Shown: positions 19,714-29,147 of the stretch, piece after piece
Position numbering within the stretch: position 1 is the stretch's first letter
Layout: each line of letters starts with the position of its first letter
Assembly: GCA_913009755.1 (NCBI GenBank)
Contig: CAJVWU010000018.1
Location: 1 to 54,013, forward strand
DNA from: an uncultured Bacteroidia bacterium
GTDB taxonomy: Bacteria; Bacteroidota; Bacteroidia; Bacteroidales; F082
Length of the DNA: 54,013 bases
Direction: 5' to 3'
Notes under the pieces: model-generated
Told to the model about the DNA's origin: nothing
The model's database searches: none
What the model saw: the letters and a program-made list of their open reading frames with translations, nothing else
Made by a program: the position numbers and the translations under genes

Positions 19714-20277
19714 ATGACTGACGATGCCATTTTATGTCTTGAAGAAGCTGAAGAAAAAATGCAGCATGCCATTCAGCACCTTGAAAAGGAATTTCAGAAA
19801 ATAAGGGCAGGCAAAGCCAACCCCAATATGCTCAGTGGAGTAAGGGTGGAATATTACGGGGTTTCCACACCCATCGAACAAACATCAAATATCAATACCC
19901 CCGATCCCCGGCAGATCATTGTGCAGCCTTTCGACAAGAGTACAATCCATGAAATTGAAAAAGCCATCTTGAATGCCAACTTGGGTTTTAACCCTCAAAA
20001 CGAAGGCGAACTCATCCGGATTCAAGTCCCGCCGCTTACGGAAGAACGAAGGATGGAACTGGTGAAAAAAGTCAAACACGTAGGAGAAGAAACTAAAATT
20101 GGTATCCGCAATGCCCGCCGCAGTGCCAACGAAGAAGACAAAAAACTGGAGAAGGAAGGCATGGCTGAGGATGAAGCCAAACACCTATCGGATGAAATCC
20201 AAAAGCTGACCGACAATTATATTGAAAAAATAGAAAGCCTGGTTGAGGCCAAAGAAAAAGATATTATGACGGTCTGA
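19714..20277 (+). CDS. frr: Ribosome recycling factor
   Basis: The 187-residue protein splits post-termination ribosomes together with EF-G. The family start LEKEFQKIRAGKANPNMLSG, the hinge region with PDPRQIIVQPFDKSTI, and the C-terminal three-helix bundle (RRSANEEDKKLEKE ... SDEIQKLTDNYIEKI) are all present. Normal length. It has its own promoter after pyrH. Confidence 0.96.
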   Translation: MTDDAILCLEEAEEKMQHAIQHLEKEFQKIRAGKANPNMLSGVRVEYYGVSTPIEQTSNINTPDPRQIIVQPFDKSTIHEIEKAILNANLGFNPQNEGELIRIQVPPLTEERRMELVKKVKHVGEETKIGIRNARRSANEEDKKLEKEGMAEDEAKHLSDEIQKLTDNYIEKIESLVEAKEKDIMTV

Positions 20278-20323
20278 TTTTTTATGAATATGCTTTGTTG
20301 TTTGGTATGTTTGTTTTCCCTTC

Positions 20324-20355
20324 TTGCCCGGCATACAGGATTTTACATACCTTTG
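20324..20355 (+). promoter_or_regulatory. Promoter candidate upstream of the first TetR-like gene
   Basis: TTG (20324-20326) and TACCTTTG (20348-20355) lie 21 nt apart. The next start codon is at 20502, so a leader of about 140 nt would be made. Confidence 0.45.
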
Positions 20356-20501
20356 TGCTCTTGAATAAGTTGATCCGTTTACAGCTTTATTGATAACGAT
20401 ACCGGGGATTGAATCCACACTTTCATTTTTATAAAACCCGGTGGTATTGAAAACAATGATCGTGGATTTACCGGAGATGACATAAATTCAAAAATAACTT
20501 A

Positions 20502-21071
20502 ATGAAAACTGATTCAAAACAAAAATGGCTGGAAATCGGATACGATCTTTTTGGTGACTATGGCCCCGACGGATTGAATATTAAACTGATATCTGAAAAA
20601 GCGGGCTTGCCGAGGACCAACTTCTATTATCATTTTGCCGACAAAGATGATCTGATCGAGCAACTGCTCTATATGCATTCCCGGATGTCTGAAGACTTTA
20701 ACACAGTTTTGAAGAAGCAACTGCAGGTATTCATCCCTGATATGTATAAGCTTTCAGAACCCTATGTGAAAGGGTTTAAATTTCACAGACAGCTTTTCCT
20801 GAACCGGAGTGACCCCAGGTTTAACCTTGTTTATGTGAGTGTCAACATTTCCAGCAACCCGATCGTTCTCCCGAAAATCATCGAATATTATAAACTGAAT
20901 GTACCTTATTCTGTTATCGAATCACTCTGGACAACCGTTACCGATACCTGGTATTCCAGATTTGATGTCAATAAATTTGAAGCAGCCTATTTATGCGGAT
21001 TAACCGAAGAAATAATGAAGACAGTCCTTGATTTCGCCAAAACCAAATTGTTCGTTAATTCGATTGAATAG
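20502..21071 (+). CDS. TetR/AcrR-type transcriptional regulator
   Basis: The 189-residue protein has an N-terminal TetR helix-turn-helix: WLEIGYDLFGDYGPDGLNIK, then ISEKAGLPRTNFYYHFADKDDLIEQL. The FYYHFxDKDDL segment is the recognition helix and following helix of this fold. The C-terminal ligand domain is not of a named subfamily. It has a close paralog in the next gene (shared FLxRSxP and xWxSxxD segments). It opens the accessory block that carries DUF1254, sulfatase and outer-membrane barrel genes, and may control it. That is an inference from position only. Confidence 0.85.
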   Translation: MKTDSKQKWLEIGYDLFGDYGPDGLNIKLISEKAGLPRTNFYYHFADKDDLIEQLLYMHSRMSEDFNTVLKKQLQVFIPDMYKLSEPYVKGFKFHRQLFLNRSDPRFNLVYVSVNISSNPIVLPKIIEYYKLNVPYSVIESLWTTVTDTWYSRFDVNKFEAAYLCGLTEEIMKTVLDFAKTKLFVNSIE

Positions 21072-21208
21072 GACATTTTGCAGAACACAGATTAGGTCGG
21101 CCATCCCCTTTCTTATTTATTTCTTGACACCAGTGTCTAAACATTTGCACCCGCAATGTTTTAGTTTTACATTTTTATTCTCAGGATTATTTCCTGCACA
21201 AAACAAAT

Positions 21209-21748
21209 ATGGAAACTAAATACCGGCAGTTAAAAACCGCTTACAATAATTTCGGGCAGGAAGGGCCAAAAAGCCTTGTGGACAGCTTTAGGTCATTTGG
21301 CACCAATGAATTTGAAAACGAGGGCGATCTTCTTGGCCAGTTGATAAGGAAGCACCTTATCAATAACGAGATTTTTTTCCTGGCTTGCGAAAAAGAATTT
21401 GTTGCTTTTCCTGATATTTTTCAATTGTTGGCCTTGTTCCCCAAAACCCTGAGATTCACCAAACAAATTTTCTTGCACCGGTCGAACCCTGTATACAATG
21501 AATTGTTTTTACAGCTTACCAAGTTATCACCGAGCAGAATACTGTCTTCATTTTGTGACTATTACCAGATTAGTTCAAATGAAGAAGCCGTAAACTTAAT
21601 AACGTTTTGTTTAGAATCATGGTTCTCGAAGATAGACACAGATCATATTGACGGACAAAAAATGTTCCGGCAATTTGATGGGATCATAAAACCGCTGCTT
21701 GAGTTTAAAAAATTAGCTGCGCTTGACAATAGCAAGGCCAGGTTTTAA
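21209..21748 (+). CDS. TetR-like paralog with degenerate DNA-binding region
   Basis: The 179-residue protein aligns along its length with the preceding TetR protein: AYNNFGQEGPKSL against GYDLFGDYGPDGL, FTKQIFLHRSNP against FHRQLFLNRSDP, and CDYYQIS...ESWFSKIDTDHI against IEYYKLN...DTWYSRFDVNKF. The stretch that should hold the helix-turn-helix is shortened to SFRSFGTNEFENEGDLLGQL and lacks the ISxxAGxxxxxFYYHF signature. It has probably lost sequence-specific DNA binding and may act as a partner of the first protein or as a ligand sink. The open frame is intact. Confidence 0.65.
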   Translation: METKYRQLKTAYNNFGQEGPKSLVDSFRSFGTNEFENEGDLLGQLIRKHLINNEIFFLACEKEFVAFPDIFQLLALFPKTLRFTKQIFLHRSNPVYNELFLQLTKLSPSRILSSFCDYYQISSNEEAVNLITFCLESWFSKIDTDHIDGQKMFRQFDGIIKPLLEFKKLAALDNSKARF

Positions 21749-21826
21749 TTATGATAAAAGAAGTTTACTCAAATAGGAACAATCAAAATGAAAAAAGAGT
21801 TTAGTACTAATTTAATAGAAAATAAA

Positions 21827-23242
21827 ATGAAAAAAATTACAATCGGCGGCTTGGTAGCATTGCTTTTTTTAATCGCGTCTTGCGGAAGTCCCGTAAAAAA
21901 AGAAAATAAGATCTCTGATGAGAAGGTACTGGAGATTGCTAAAAAAGCTTACGTTTTTGGATACCCCATGATTTTAATGGATTACACCAAAAAAGTATCG
22001 ACCAATTACGAGAAGCCCAAATCTATGTTTGCCCCGATAAATCAATTGGGTCATTTCAGGGAATTCCCGGACGATAAATTTACTACCGTGGTAAAACCCA
22101 ATGTTGACACCTACTATTCAATGGCATGGTTTGACTTAAAGGCAGAACCCATTGTGTTTACTGTTCCGGCAACCGACAGATATTACCTGTTGCCGCTTTA
22201 TGATGCTTATTCCAATGTGTTTTTTGTTCCGGGACCCAGAACTACCGGTACCGGTGCGCATACCTTCTTATTGACCGGACCCAGCTGGAAAGGAGATGTT
22301 CCGGAAGGAATGGAACAGGTTAAAGCCCCGACAAATACAGTGTGGTTGGTTGGCCGCACCCAGGTGAACAATGCAGAAGACGGTGCTACTGTTGTCGCTG
22401 CTTTTCAGGATGGTATGGGCCTTGTTCCTTTAAGCAAATACGGCACCGATTATACAGCTCCTTTGGGTAAAGTCAATAAGGAGTATGAAAAAATAGTACC
22501 TGTAGAGAACACAGGGGATTTATCAACTTCAGCGTATTTTAATAAGCTTGCCGAATTAATGGTTGACAACCCGCCAGCTAAAGCTGATGCGCCTTTAATC
22601 AAAGAAATGGAATCAATAGGGATTGTGGCAGGGAAACCCTTCTCAATAAAAGAGTTTTCACCTGAATTGCAAAAAAAGTTGAATGCAATTCCGGAGGAAG
22701 TCCATGAAAATTGGATTGCAATGCAAACTGGCAAAAAAGATGCCGGAGTACCCATCGTGAATAATTGGATGGTTGCCAGGGATCATATGGGCGTTTATGG
22801 AACTAATTATGAACACCGGGCATTTATTGCATTTATTGGTCTTGGTGCCAATTTACCCGAAGATGCGGTTTACCCTACAACCTCACTCGACAGTGATGGG
22901 AACCCTATTGAAGGTCAAAATAAATACATCCTTCATTTCACTAAAGAAGAAATACCTCCCGTAAATGCATTTTGGTCGCTTACGGCTTACAACAGCAAGG
23001 ATTTTTTAGTAGCAAACCCCATTAACAGGTTTGCCATTGGCGACAGGGACGATTTAAAGTTCAACAAAGACGGTTCTTTGGATATTTATATTCAAAACTC
23101 CGATCCGGGCGGCGACAAAACTTCCAACTGGTTGCCATCAACACAAGAAGGGCCAATGACTTTGACTTTAAGGTTATACTGGCCCAAAGAAAGTGTATTG
23201 GATGGAACCTGGGTTGTGCCGGGAGTTAAAAAGGTAGGGTAA
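21827..23242 (+). CDS. DUF1254/DUF1214 lipoprotein, copy 1
   Basis: This lipoprotein of 471 residues (counted from the ATG at 21827) has a signal peptide and lipobox (LFLIASC), so it is lipid-anchored after export. An upstream ATG at 21788 would put 13 charged residues before the signal peptide and is less likely. The N-terminal half matches DUF1254 (AYVFGYPMILMDYTKK ... NQLGHFREFPD ... VVKPNVDTYYSMAWFDL). The C-terminal half matches DUF1214 (FWSLTAYNSKDFLV ... NRFAIGDRDDLKFNKDGSLD ... SNWLPSTQEG). The biochemical role of the family is unknown. The gene is followed by a near-identical but frameshifted copy. Confidence 0.88.
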   Translation: MKKITIGGLVALLFLIASCGSPVKKENKISDEKVLEIAKKAYVFGYPMILMDYTKKVSTNYEKPKSMFAPINQLGHFREFPDDKFTTVVKPNVDTYYSMAWFDLKAEPIVFTVPATDRYYLLPLYDAYSNVFFVPGPRTTGTGAHTFLLTGPSWKGDVPEGMEQVKAPTNTVWLVGRTQVNNAEDGATVVAAFQDGMGLVPLSKYGTDYTAPLGKVNKEYEKIVPVENTGDLSTSAYFNKLAELMVDNPPAKADAPLIKEMESIGIVAGKPFSIKEFSPELQKKLNAIPEEVHENWIAMQTGKKDAGVPIVNNWMVARDHMGVYGTNYEHRAFIAFIGLGANLPEDAVYPTTSLDSDGNPIEGQNKYILHFTKEEIPPVNAFWSLTAYNSKDFLVANPINRFAIGDRDDLKFNKDGSLDIYIQNSDPGGDKTSNWLPSTQEGPMTLTLRLYWPKESVLDGTWVVPGVKKVG

Positions 23243-23345
23243 CAGCCAATGAAATTATTTAAGCTTATAAAAGAATTGCGGGTATTATCACCCCTATTAA
23301 ATGAAAACTAATTAAATGAAGTATATATTTTTTAAATCTAATGAA

Positions 23346-24760
23346 ATGAAAAAAATATCAATTAACAGTTTAATTTTCGCAATGCTATTTTTCTCGGCAT
23401 GTGGAAATTCTACAAAAAAAGAAAAATCATTATCTGATAATAAAATCGTTGAAATTGCAACAAAAGCTTACGTTTTTGGTTACCCTCTGATTTTAATGGA
23501 TTACACCAAACAAGTATCAACCAATGTGGAAGAGCCAACATCGGTTTATGCTCCGGTAAATCAATTGGGGCATTTCAGGGAATTCCCGAATGATAAATTT
23601 ACAGCCGTTGTCAAACCCAATGTTGATACCTACTATTCAAATGCGTGGTTCGATTTAAAAACGGAACCTATTGTATTTACCGTTCCTGCAACCGACAGGT
23701 ATTATTTATTGCCCCTTTATGATGCATATACGAACATTTTTGCCGTTCCCGGCCCACGGACAACCGGTACGGGTGCGCATACTTTTTTATTAACAGGGCC
23801 TGACTGGAAAGGTACAGCCCCTGAAGGAATGGAGCAGATCAAAGCACCGACAAATACAGTTTGGCTGGTTGGCAGAACACAGGTAAACAGTGGCAAAGAC
23901 GGTGCGACTGTTGTGGCCGTTTCCAGGATGGAATGAGCATCGTGCCTTTAAGCGAATATGGAAAAGAGTACCAACCTCCCAAAGGGGTGGTTTCTGAAGA
24001 GGTCAAAAAGATTGTTCCGGTAGAAACCACAAGAGCCTTAAGCTTTGAGAAATATATTAATAAAATGACCCAATTGATGGTTGATAATCCGCCTGCCAAA
24101 GCAGATGCACCTTTGATTGCAGAAATGAAATCAATCGGTATTGAAGCGGGACAACCCTTCCCGATGAAAAACTTTTCACCTGAACTACAAAAGAAGCTAA
24201 ATGCAATTCCGGAAGAAGTTCACGAAGACTGGATTGCCATACAAACCGGTAAAAAAGAATCTGAAATGCCTGTTATTAATAATTGGATAGTGTTCAGGGA
24301 TGTGATGGGTACGTATGGTACAAATTATGACCAGCGTGCATTTATCGCATTTATAGGTCTCGGGGCAAACTTAGCCGAAGATGCCATTTACCCGGTCACA
24401 ACACGTGATATCGAAGGAAACCCTATTGAAGGAACGAAAAAATATATATTGCATTTCGATAAGGACGAGATACCTCCGGTAAATGCATTCTGGTCGCTTA
24501 CAGCCTACAACAGCAAAGATTTTTTAGTTAAAAACCCGATTAACAGGTTTGCAATTGGCAACAGGGACGATTTGAAATACAACAAAGACGGATCGCTGGA
24601 TATTTACATTCAGAATACCGATCCGGGCGGAGACAAAACTTCCAACTGGTTGCCATCAACGCAAGAAGGATTAACAAACCTGACTTTAAGGTTATACTGG
24701 CCTAAAGAAAGCGTTTTGGACGGAACATGGGTTGTTCCCGGTGTTAAAAAAGTGAAGTAA
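23346..24760 (+). pseudogene. DUF1254/DUF1214 lipoprotein, copy 2, frameshifted
   Basis: This is a tandem paralog of the preceding gene with very high similarity at both protein and DNA level, again with a lipobox (MLFFSAC). Near 23918-23922 one base is missing relative to copy 1: the frame that should read VVAAFQDGM instead reads VAVSRME and stops at 23936. The correct downstream frame resumes with FQDGMSIVPLSEYG and runs intact to 24760. The break lies between the two DUFs. Either this is a recent pseudogene or the consensus has a single-base error. Nothing else in the copy is damaged. Confidence 0.8.
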
Positions 24761-24823
24761 GCAACCGATGATTAAACATTCTTCAAGAATATTTTATCAA
24801 TCTAAATTTCAAAAACTAAACAC

Positions 24824-26615
24824 ATGAAAACACCCACAAATTTCTTAACACTTTTCCTGATTGGTCTACTCCTCGGCACAACGCAACTACAAGCACAGGA
24901 CACGCTTCCATTTCGTGAACCACCGTCGGCAAGTACAACCGGGAAAACCCTGGCCGACTCAAAACACCAGTGGAGAACAACAGAAAGTCACTTGCCGGCA
25001 GATTCTCCCAATATCGTTATTTTTATGACGGACGATGCGGGTTTTGCCAATGCTTCAACCTTTGGTGGCCCTATTAACACGCCCACCCTGGATCGCCTGG
25101 CAGCAACCGGGATTAGTTATAATGAATTTCATACTACGGCTATGTGTTCACCTACAAGGGCTTCCTTGCTGACCGGGCGAAACTACCACCGTGTGGGTGC
25201 CGGGCAGATTGCCGAACTGGCTGCGGACTGGGACGGCTATGTGGGCAAAATACCAAAATCAACCACCACCTTTGCCCAGGTGCTTTCTTATTATGGATAC
25301 AATACGGCTGCTTTTGGCAAGTGGCACAACACGCCGGTTACCGACATTACACGGCTTGGCCCCTTCGACCGCTATCCCACAGGAATGGGGTTTGACTATT
25401 TTTATGGGTTTCTGGCCGGTGAAACTTCGCAGTATGAACCAGCACTTTTTGAAAATACCAATCCCATTGAGGCTCCTCATGACCCAAAATACCACCTGAC
25501 CGAGGATATGGCAGAACATGCAATTCAGTGGATACGCACCACGACCACCATTGAACCGGACAAACCGTTCTTCGTCTATTTTACCCCGGGCGCTGTGCAT
25601 GGGCCCCACCAGATATTTAAAGAATGGATTGATAAATATAAAGGCAGGTTTGATGAAGGCTGGGAAGCGCTCAGAACAATGACTTTTGAAAAACAAAAAG
25701 AGATGGGCTGGATACCACAGGATGCTGTTCTCAATCCATTGGCCGAAAGCATGCAAAAATGGGAAGATGTCCCAAAATCGCAACGCGAATTTCAGATACG
25801 GTTGATGGAAATCTATGCCGGATTTCTGGAACATACCGATGTACAGTACGGAAAAGTACGCTCACAGTTTCACCACGTCAATGACATTGCTGCCACCATC
25901 TATGATATTCTCGATATCACACCTCCAAAATTTGTCAATGGGGTAAAACAACAACCTCTGGATGGTGTCTCAATGGTCTATACTTTTGATAATCCCGAAG
26001 CACCAACCACCAAGAAAACCCAGTACTTTGAGATTATGGGGAGTCGTGGCATTTACCATGAAGGTTGGTTTGCCGGCGTCTTCGGCCCCAGGACACCCTG
26101 GTCAACAGATATGTCCAACATGATGAACTGGAATCCTGAAACCGACGAGTGGGAACTGTACAATCTCGAAGAGGATTATTCACAGTCAAAAAACCTGGCC
26201 AAAGAAATTCCTGAATATGCGGAAGGTGTACTCTTTGCATTGGGTGGTATTTCATCCGGTTTTACTGTGTACATGGATAAGGGCTTCTTAAAAGCAGAAT
26301 ACAACGCGATGACGCTGAACCGCTATAAGATTTCCTCCGAATCACCTGTTGCGGCCGGCAAGGTGAAGATTGAGGTAGAAACACTGTATGACGGTCCGGA
26401 ACGTCTTGCTCCGGGCAACCGTTACTCTGAGGATCAATGGAAAACAAGTTGGACAGGGACGCATTGAACGATCTGTTCCTGCCGCCCACACCGCCTCTGA
26501 GACTTTTGATGTGGGAGTGGATCTGGGTTCACCGGTTGCGCTGGATTATTTTGACAGGGTGCCGTTCAGGTTCAATGGTAAAATCGAAAAGATAAACATT
26601 AAATATATTGAGTAA
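24824..26615 (+). pseudogene. Large arylsulfatase, decayed (two internal deletions and a 3' frameshift)
   Basis: The exported protein has a signal peptide ending LQAQ. It has the metal-binding TDDAG (Asp70, Asp71) and the formylglycine site CSPTRASLLTGR (Cys108), as in the ~780-residue AtsA-like sulfatases. After residue ~343 the text jumps from EHTDVQYG to KVRSQFHHVNDIA. In the family about 120 residues with the conserved DNG metal ligands belong there. A second jump, from NLAKEIPE to YAEGVLFALGG (near residue 464), drops about 70 more. Near 26413-26415 an extra G shifts the frame. The true tail (INGKQVGQGRIERSVPA ... FNGKIEKINIKYIE) continues in another frame to 26615. Activity is very unlikely. 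Confidence 0.8.
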
Positions 26616-27511
26616 TGAAGATTAAAAATGTAACAATCGCCGGCGGCGGAACCTTGGGTTCTCAAATCGCCTGGCAAACAGCCTTCCATGGCTTTAACGT
26701 AACCGTTTATGATGCTTTCGACAAGGGTTTGGAGGCCAGTAAAAACTTTCATAAGCAATTTGCCGATCTGTTTTTGAATACCCGTGGGGCAACGCAGGAA
26801 GAAATTGACCAGACTTTTTCAAGGCTCAGCTATACAACAAATCTGGCGGAGGCGGTTAAAGACGCTGACCTGATCAGTGAATCGGTACCAGAAAATGTGG
26901 AAATTAAAAGGGGTTTTTATACGGAACTGGCAAAAGCTGCCCCCGAAAAAACCATCTTTACCACCAATTCTTCAACCACCTTACCCAGCGAATATGCTGA
27001 CGTAACCGGCCGTCCCGCAAAATTTCTTGCCCTGCATTTTGCCAACGGGATTTGGGATGCCAATGTTGGCGAAGTGATGGGCCACCCCGGAACTGACCCT
27101 GCCGTTTTTGACCGGGTTGTTGAATTTGCCAAAGAAATAGGCATGGTACCCATTCCGATACACAAAGAACAGAATGGCTATGTATTAAATTCATTATTAG
27201 TGCCATTGTTGTCTGCTGCCGGAAACCTGCTGGTCAATGGCGTTTCTGATGTGGAAAGCATTGATAAAACATGGATGATTTCTACAGGAGCGCAGATCGG
27301 TCCGTTTGGTATTATGGATATGGTGGGTATGCAAACCATGTATAATATTGATATTTTATGGGGAGAAAAACTTAAGGATCAGTCCATGCTGGACCGGGCT
27401 GCTTTTATCAAGAAGAATTATATAGATAAAGGAAAGATGGGGGCTGCCAGTGGCGAAGGATTTTATAAATACCCAAACCCCGCCTTCCATGATCCTGATT
27501 TTTTGAAATAA
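26615..27511 (+). CDS. 3-hydroxyacyl-CoA dehydrogenase (NAD-dependent)
   Basis: The 298-residue protein has an N-terminal Rossmann domain with GGGTLGSQIAWQTAFHGF, the substrate region TNSSTTLPSEYA, and the catalytic histidine in ALHFANGIWDANVGEVMGHP, followed by the helical C-terminal domain (QNGYVLNSLLVPLL ... GEGFYKYPNP). It oxidises 3-hydroxyacyl-CoA or works in reverse. No thiolase or crotonase gene is nearby, so the pathway is open. Its ATG overlaps the sulfatase stop by one base (TAATG), so translation was once coupled to the now broken upstream gene. Confidence 0.88.
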   Translation: MKIKNVTIAGGGTLGSQIAWQTAFHGFNVTVYDAFDKGLEASKNFHKQFADLFLNTRGATQEEIDQTFSRLSYTTNLAEAVKDADLISESVPENVEIKRGFYTELAKAAPEKTIFTTNSSTTLPSEYADVTGRPAKFLALHFANGIWDANVGEVMGHPGTDPAVFDRVVEFAKEIGMVPIPIHKEQNGYVLNSLLVPLLSAAGNLLVNGVSDVESIDKTWMISTGAQIGPFGIMDMVGMQTMYNIDILWGEKLKDQSMLDRAAFIKKNYIDKGKMGAASGEGFYKYPNPAFHDPDFLK

Positions 27512-27562
27512 TGCTTTCATAATTCTTTTTGCACTTTAGAAATTTTTAAACACAGAATATCG

Positions 27563-28372
27563 ATGGGAAAAAAGTTAATGAACAGGCAATGGTCGTTTTT
27601 GGCGATCCTGATGATACTGACTTTGAATGCGTGCGTACCGCAAACGGCGACGGGGCAAAAAACAGTCACATCTTTATCCAAAGAAATCCCGGAGATACGT
27701 CCGGGAATCCTTCAGGGTTATTTACCCGAAAATGAAATTCCCAACAGTTTAAAATTGCTGCCTCCGCCACCGCCGGAAGGCTCAGCAGCTTTCAAGCTGG
27801 ATCAGGCAATAGCAACAATGTGGGTGGCCTCAGATGATTCAGCAAGAAAAGAACAAGCTGCAAAAGATGCCGTATTGTCGTTCCCCGAAGCAACCGAAGC
27901 TTTTAATATCGTGCTGGATACAAAGATAACGGAAGAAACTACCCCGCATTTGTATATGATACTTCGCAGGACCCTGGCCGATGCCGGATTATCAACTTAC
28001 GGGGCGAAAAACTATTATCAGCGTGAACGTCCGTTTATGGTAAACAAAGCGCCTACATGCACACCGGAAGAAGAGAAGGACTTACGTAAAGACGGCTCTT
28101 ATCCGTCAGGCCATGCAGCTATCGGCTGGGCCTGGGCGCTTATACTTACTGAAGTTTTTCCCGATCAGGCTGAAGTTATTATGGAAAGGGGCAAAGAGTT
28201 TGGAATCAGTCGAAATGTGTGCAATGTGCACTGGCACAGCGATGTGGTTTACGGCAGGATGATGGGGGCCTACACCGTGGCCGTCCTGCACGCCAATGCA
28301 GATTTTCTAAATGACCTGAAAGCTGCCAAAGCAGAAGTTAAATCAATTCATCAGACAATACACAATGAGTAA
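27563..28372 (+). CDS. Class A nonspecific acid phosphatase, PAP2 family lipoprotein
   Basis: The 269-residue protein has a lipobox-like signal (MILTLNACVPQ). The PAP2 motifs are KNYYQRERPFM (KX6RP-like), GSYPSGHAAIGWAWA (the class A GSYPSGH signature) and SRNVCNVHWHSDV, with the catalytic His in the last. It probably removes phosphate from organic phosphates in the periplasm. The start at 27563 is followed by a second ATG at residue 6. Its end overlaps the next gene by 8 nt. Confidence 0.88.
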   Translation: MGKKLMNRQWSFLAILMILTLNACVPQTATGQKTVTSLSKEIPEIRPGILQGYLPENEIPNSLKLLPPPPPEGSAAFKLDQAIATMWVASDDSARKEQAAKDAVLSFPEATEAFNIVLDTKITEETTPHLYMILRRTLADAGLSTYGAKNYYQRERPFMVNKAPTCTPEEEKDLRKDGSYPSGHAAIGWAWALILTEVFPDQAEVIMERGKEFGISRNVCNVHWHSDVVYGRMMGAYTVAVLHANADFLNDLKAAKAEVKSIHQTIHNE

Positions 28373-29135
28373 AAAATCAGAAAACGCCAAAAACCTTTAC
28401 CTGAAAGGGATTAAAGAAGGTAAAACGGAAGTAGTCAAAGAATATACCGGCGAAAGATATACGCAGCACAGCACAGGCGTAAAAGACGGCGCTGACGGGT
28501 TTATCGAATTTTTCAACGGGTTTATCGAACGGACTACCGACAGGGACATCAGGGTTATCAGGATTATTGAGGATGGGAGATTTGTATTTGCGCATGTGTA
28601 TCAGGATATTGACAACGGCAGCGCAAAATGGGTAACTACCGATCTGTTTGATACGGATGAAAACGACAAGATCATTGAACACTGGGACGTGATTGCAGCA
28701 TACAAAGAACCAGGAGAGGCAGTTTCTGGAAACGATATGATATTGGGTGATTTTGAACTCAAAGATCCGGACAAAACCGAAAAAAACAAAGCTTTGATCC
28801 GTTCTTTTCTGGTGGATATTTTTCAAAACGGGAACCACGACAAAGTGGGAAACTATATTTCTTCCGAAAAATATATTCAGCACAATCCTGCAATCCCAAA
28901 TGGAATTGAAGCGATAAAACAATTCCTGGCAAATCAGGATTTTATTTACGATTTTGTTTTTAATGTGATAGGCCAGGGCGATCATGTGGTGAGTTACTCA
29001 AAAGCCACATTCGACGGGCAGGAACTGGCTGTATTTGATATTTTCAGAATTGAAAACGGAAAGATCGTTGAGCATTGGGACAATATGGAGCCTATTCCTC
29101 CGCGAAGCGAATGGGCAAATACAGGAAAATTTTAA
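28365..29135 (+). CDS. Tandem SnoaL-like (NTF2-fold) protein
   Basis: The 256-residue protein is built of two related NTF2/SnoaL-like halves: NAKNLYLKGIKEGKTEVVKE ... YTQHSTGVKDGADGFIEFF ... KIIEHWDVIAAY, and NKALIRSFLVDIFQNGNHDK ... YIQHNPAIPNGIEAIKQFL ... KIVEHWDNMEPI. No signal peptide, so it is cytoplasmic. Family members bind or isomerise small hydrophobic molecules, but the function here cannot be assigned. Its start lies inside the end of the phosphatase gene, indicating one operon. Confidence 0.82.
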   Translation: MSKKSENAKNLYLKGIKEGKTEVVKEYTGERYTQHSTGVKDGADGFIEFFNGFIERTTDRDIRVIRIIEDGRFVFAHVYQDIDNGSAKWVTTDLFDTDENDKIIEHWDVIAAYKEPGEAVSGNDMILGDFELKDPDKTEKNKALIRSFLVDIFQNGNHDKVGNYISSEKYIQHNPAIPNGIEAIKQFLANQDFIYDFVFNVIGQGDHVVSYSKATFDGQELAVFDIFRIENGKIVEHWDNMEPIPPRSEWANTGKF

Positions 29136-29147
29136 AGATTAAATAAA

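Noticed and set aside
28377-28985. 202-codon minus-strand frame inside the SnoaL gene
   Set aside because: Antisense shadow of a clearly coding plus-strand frame.
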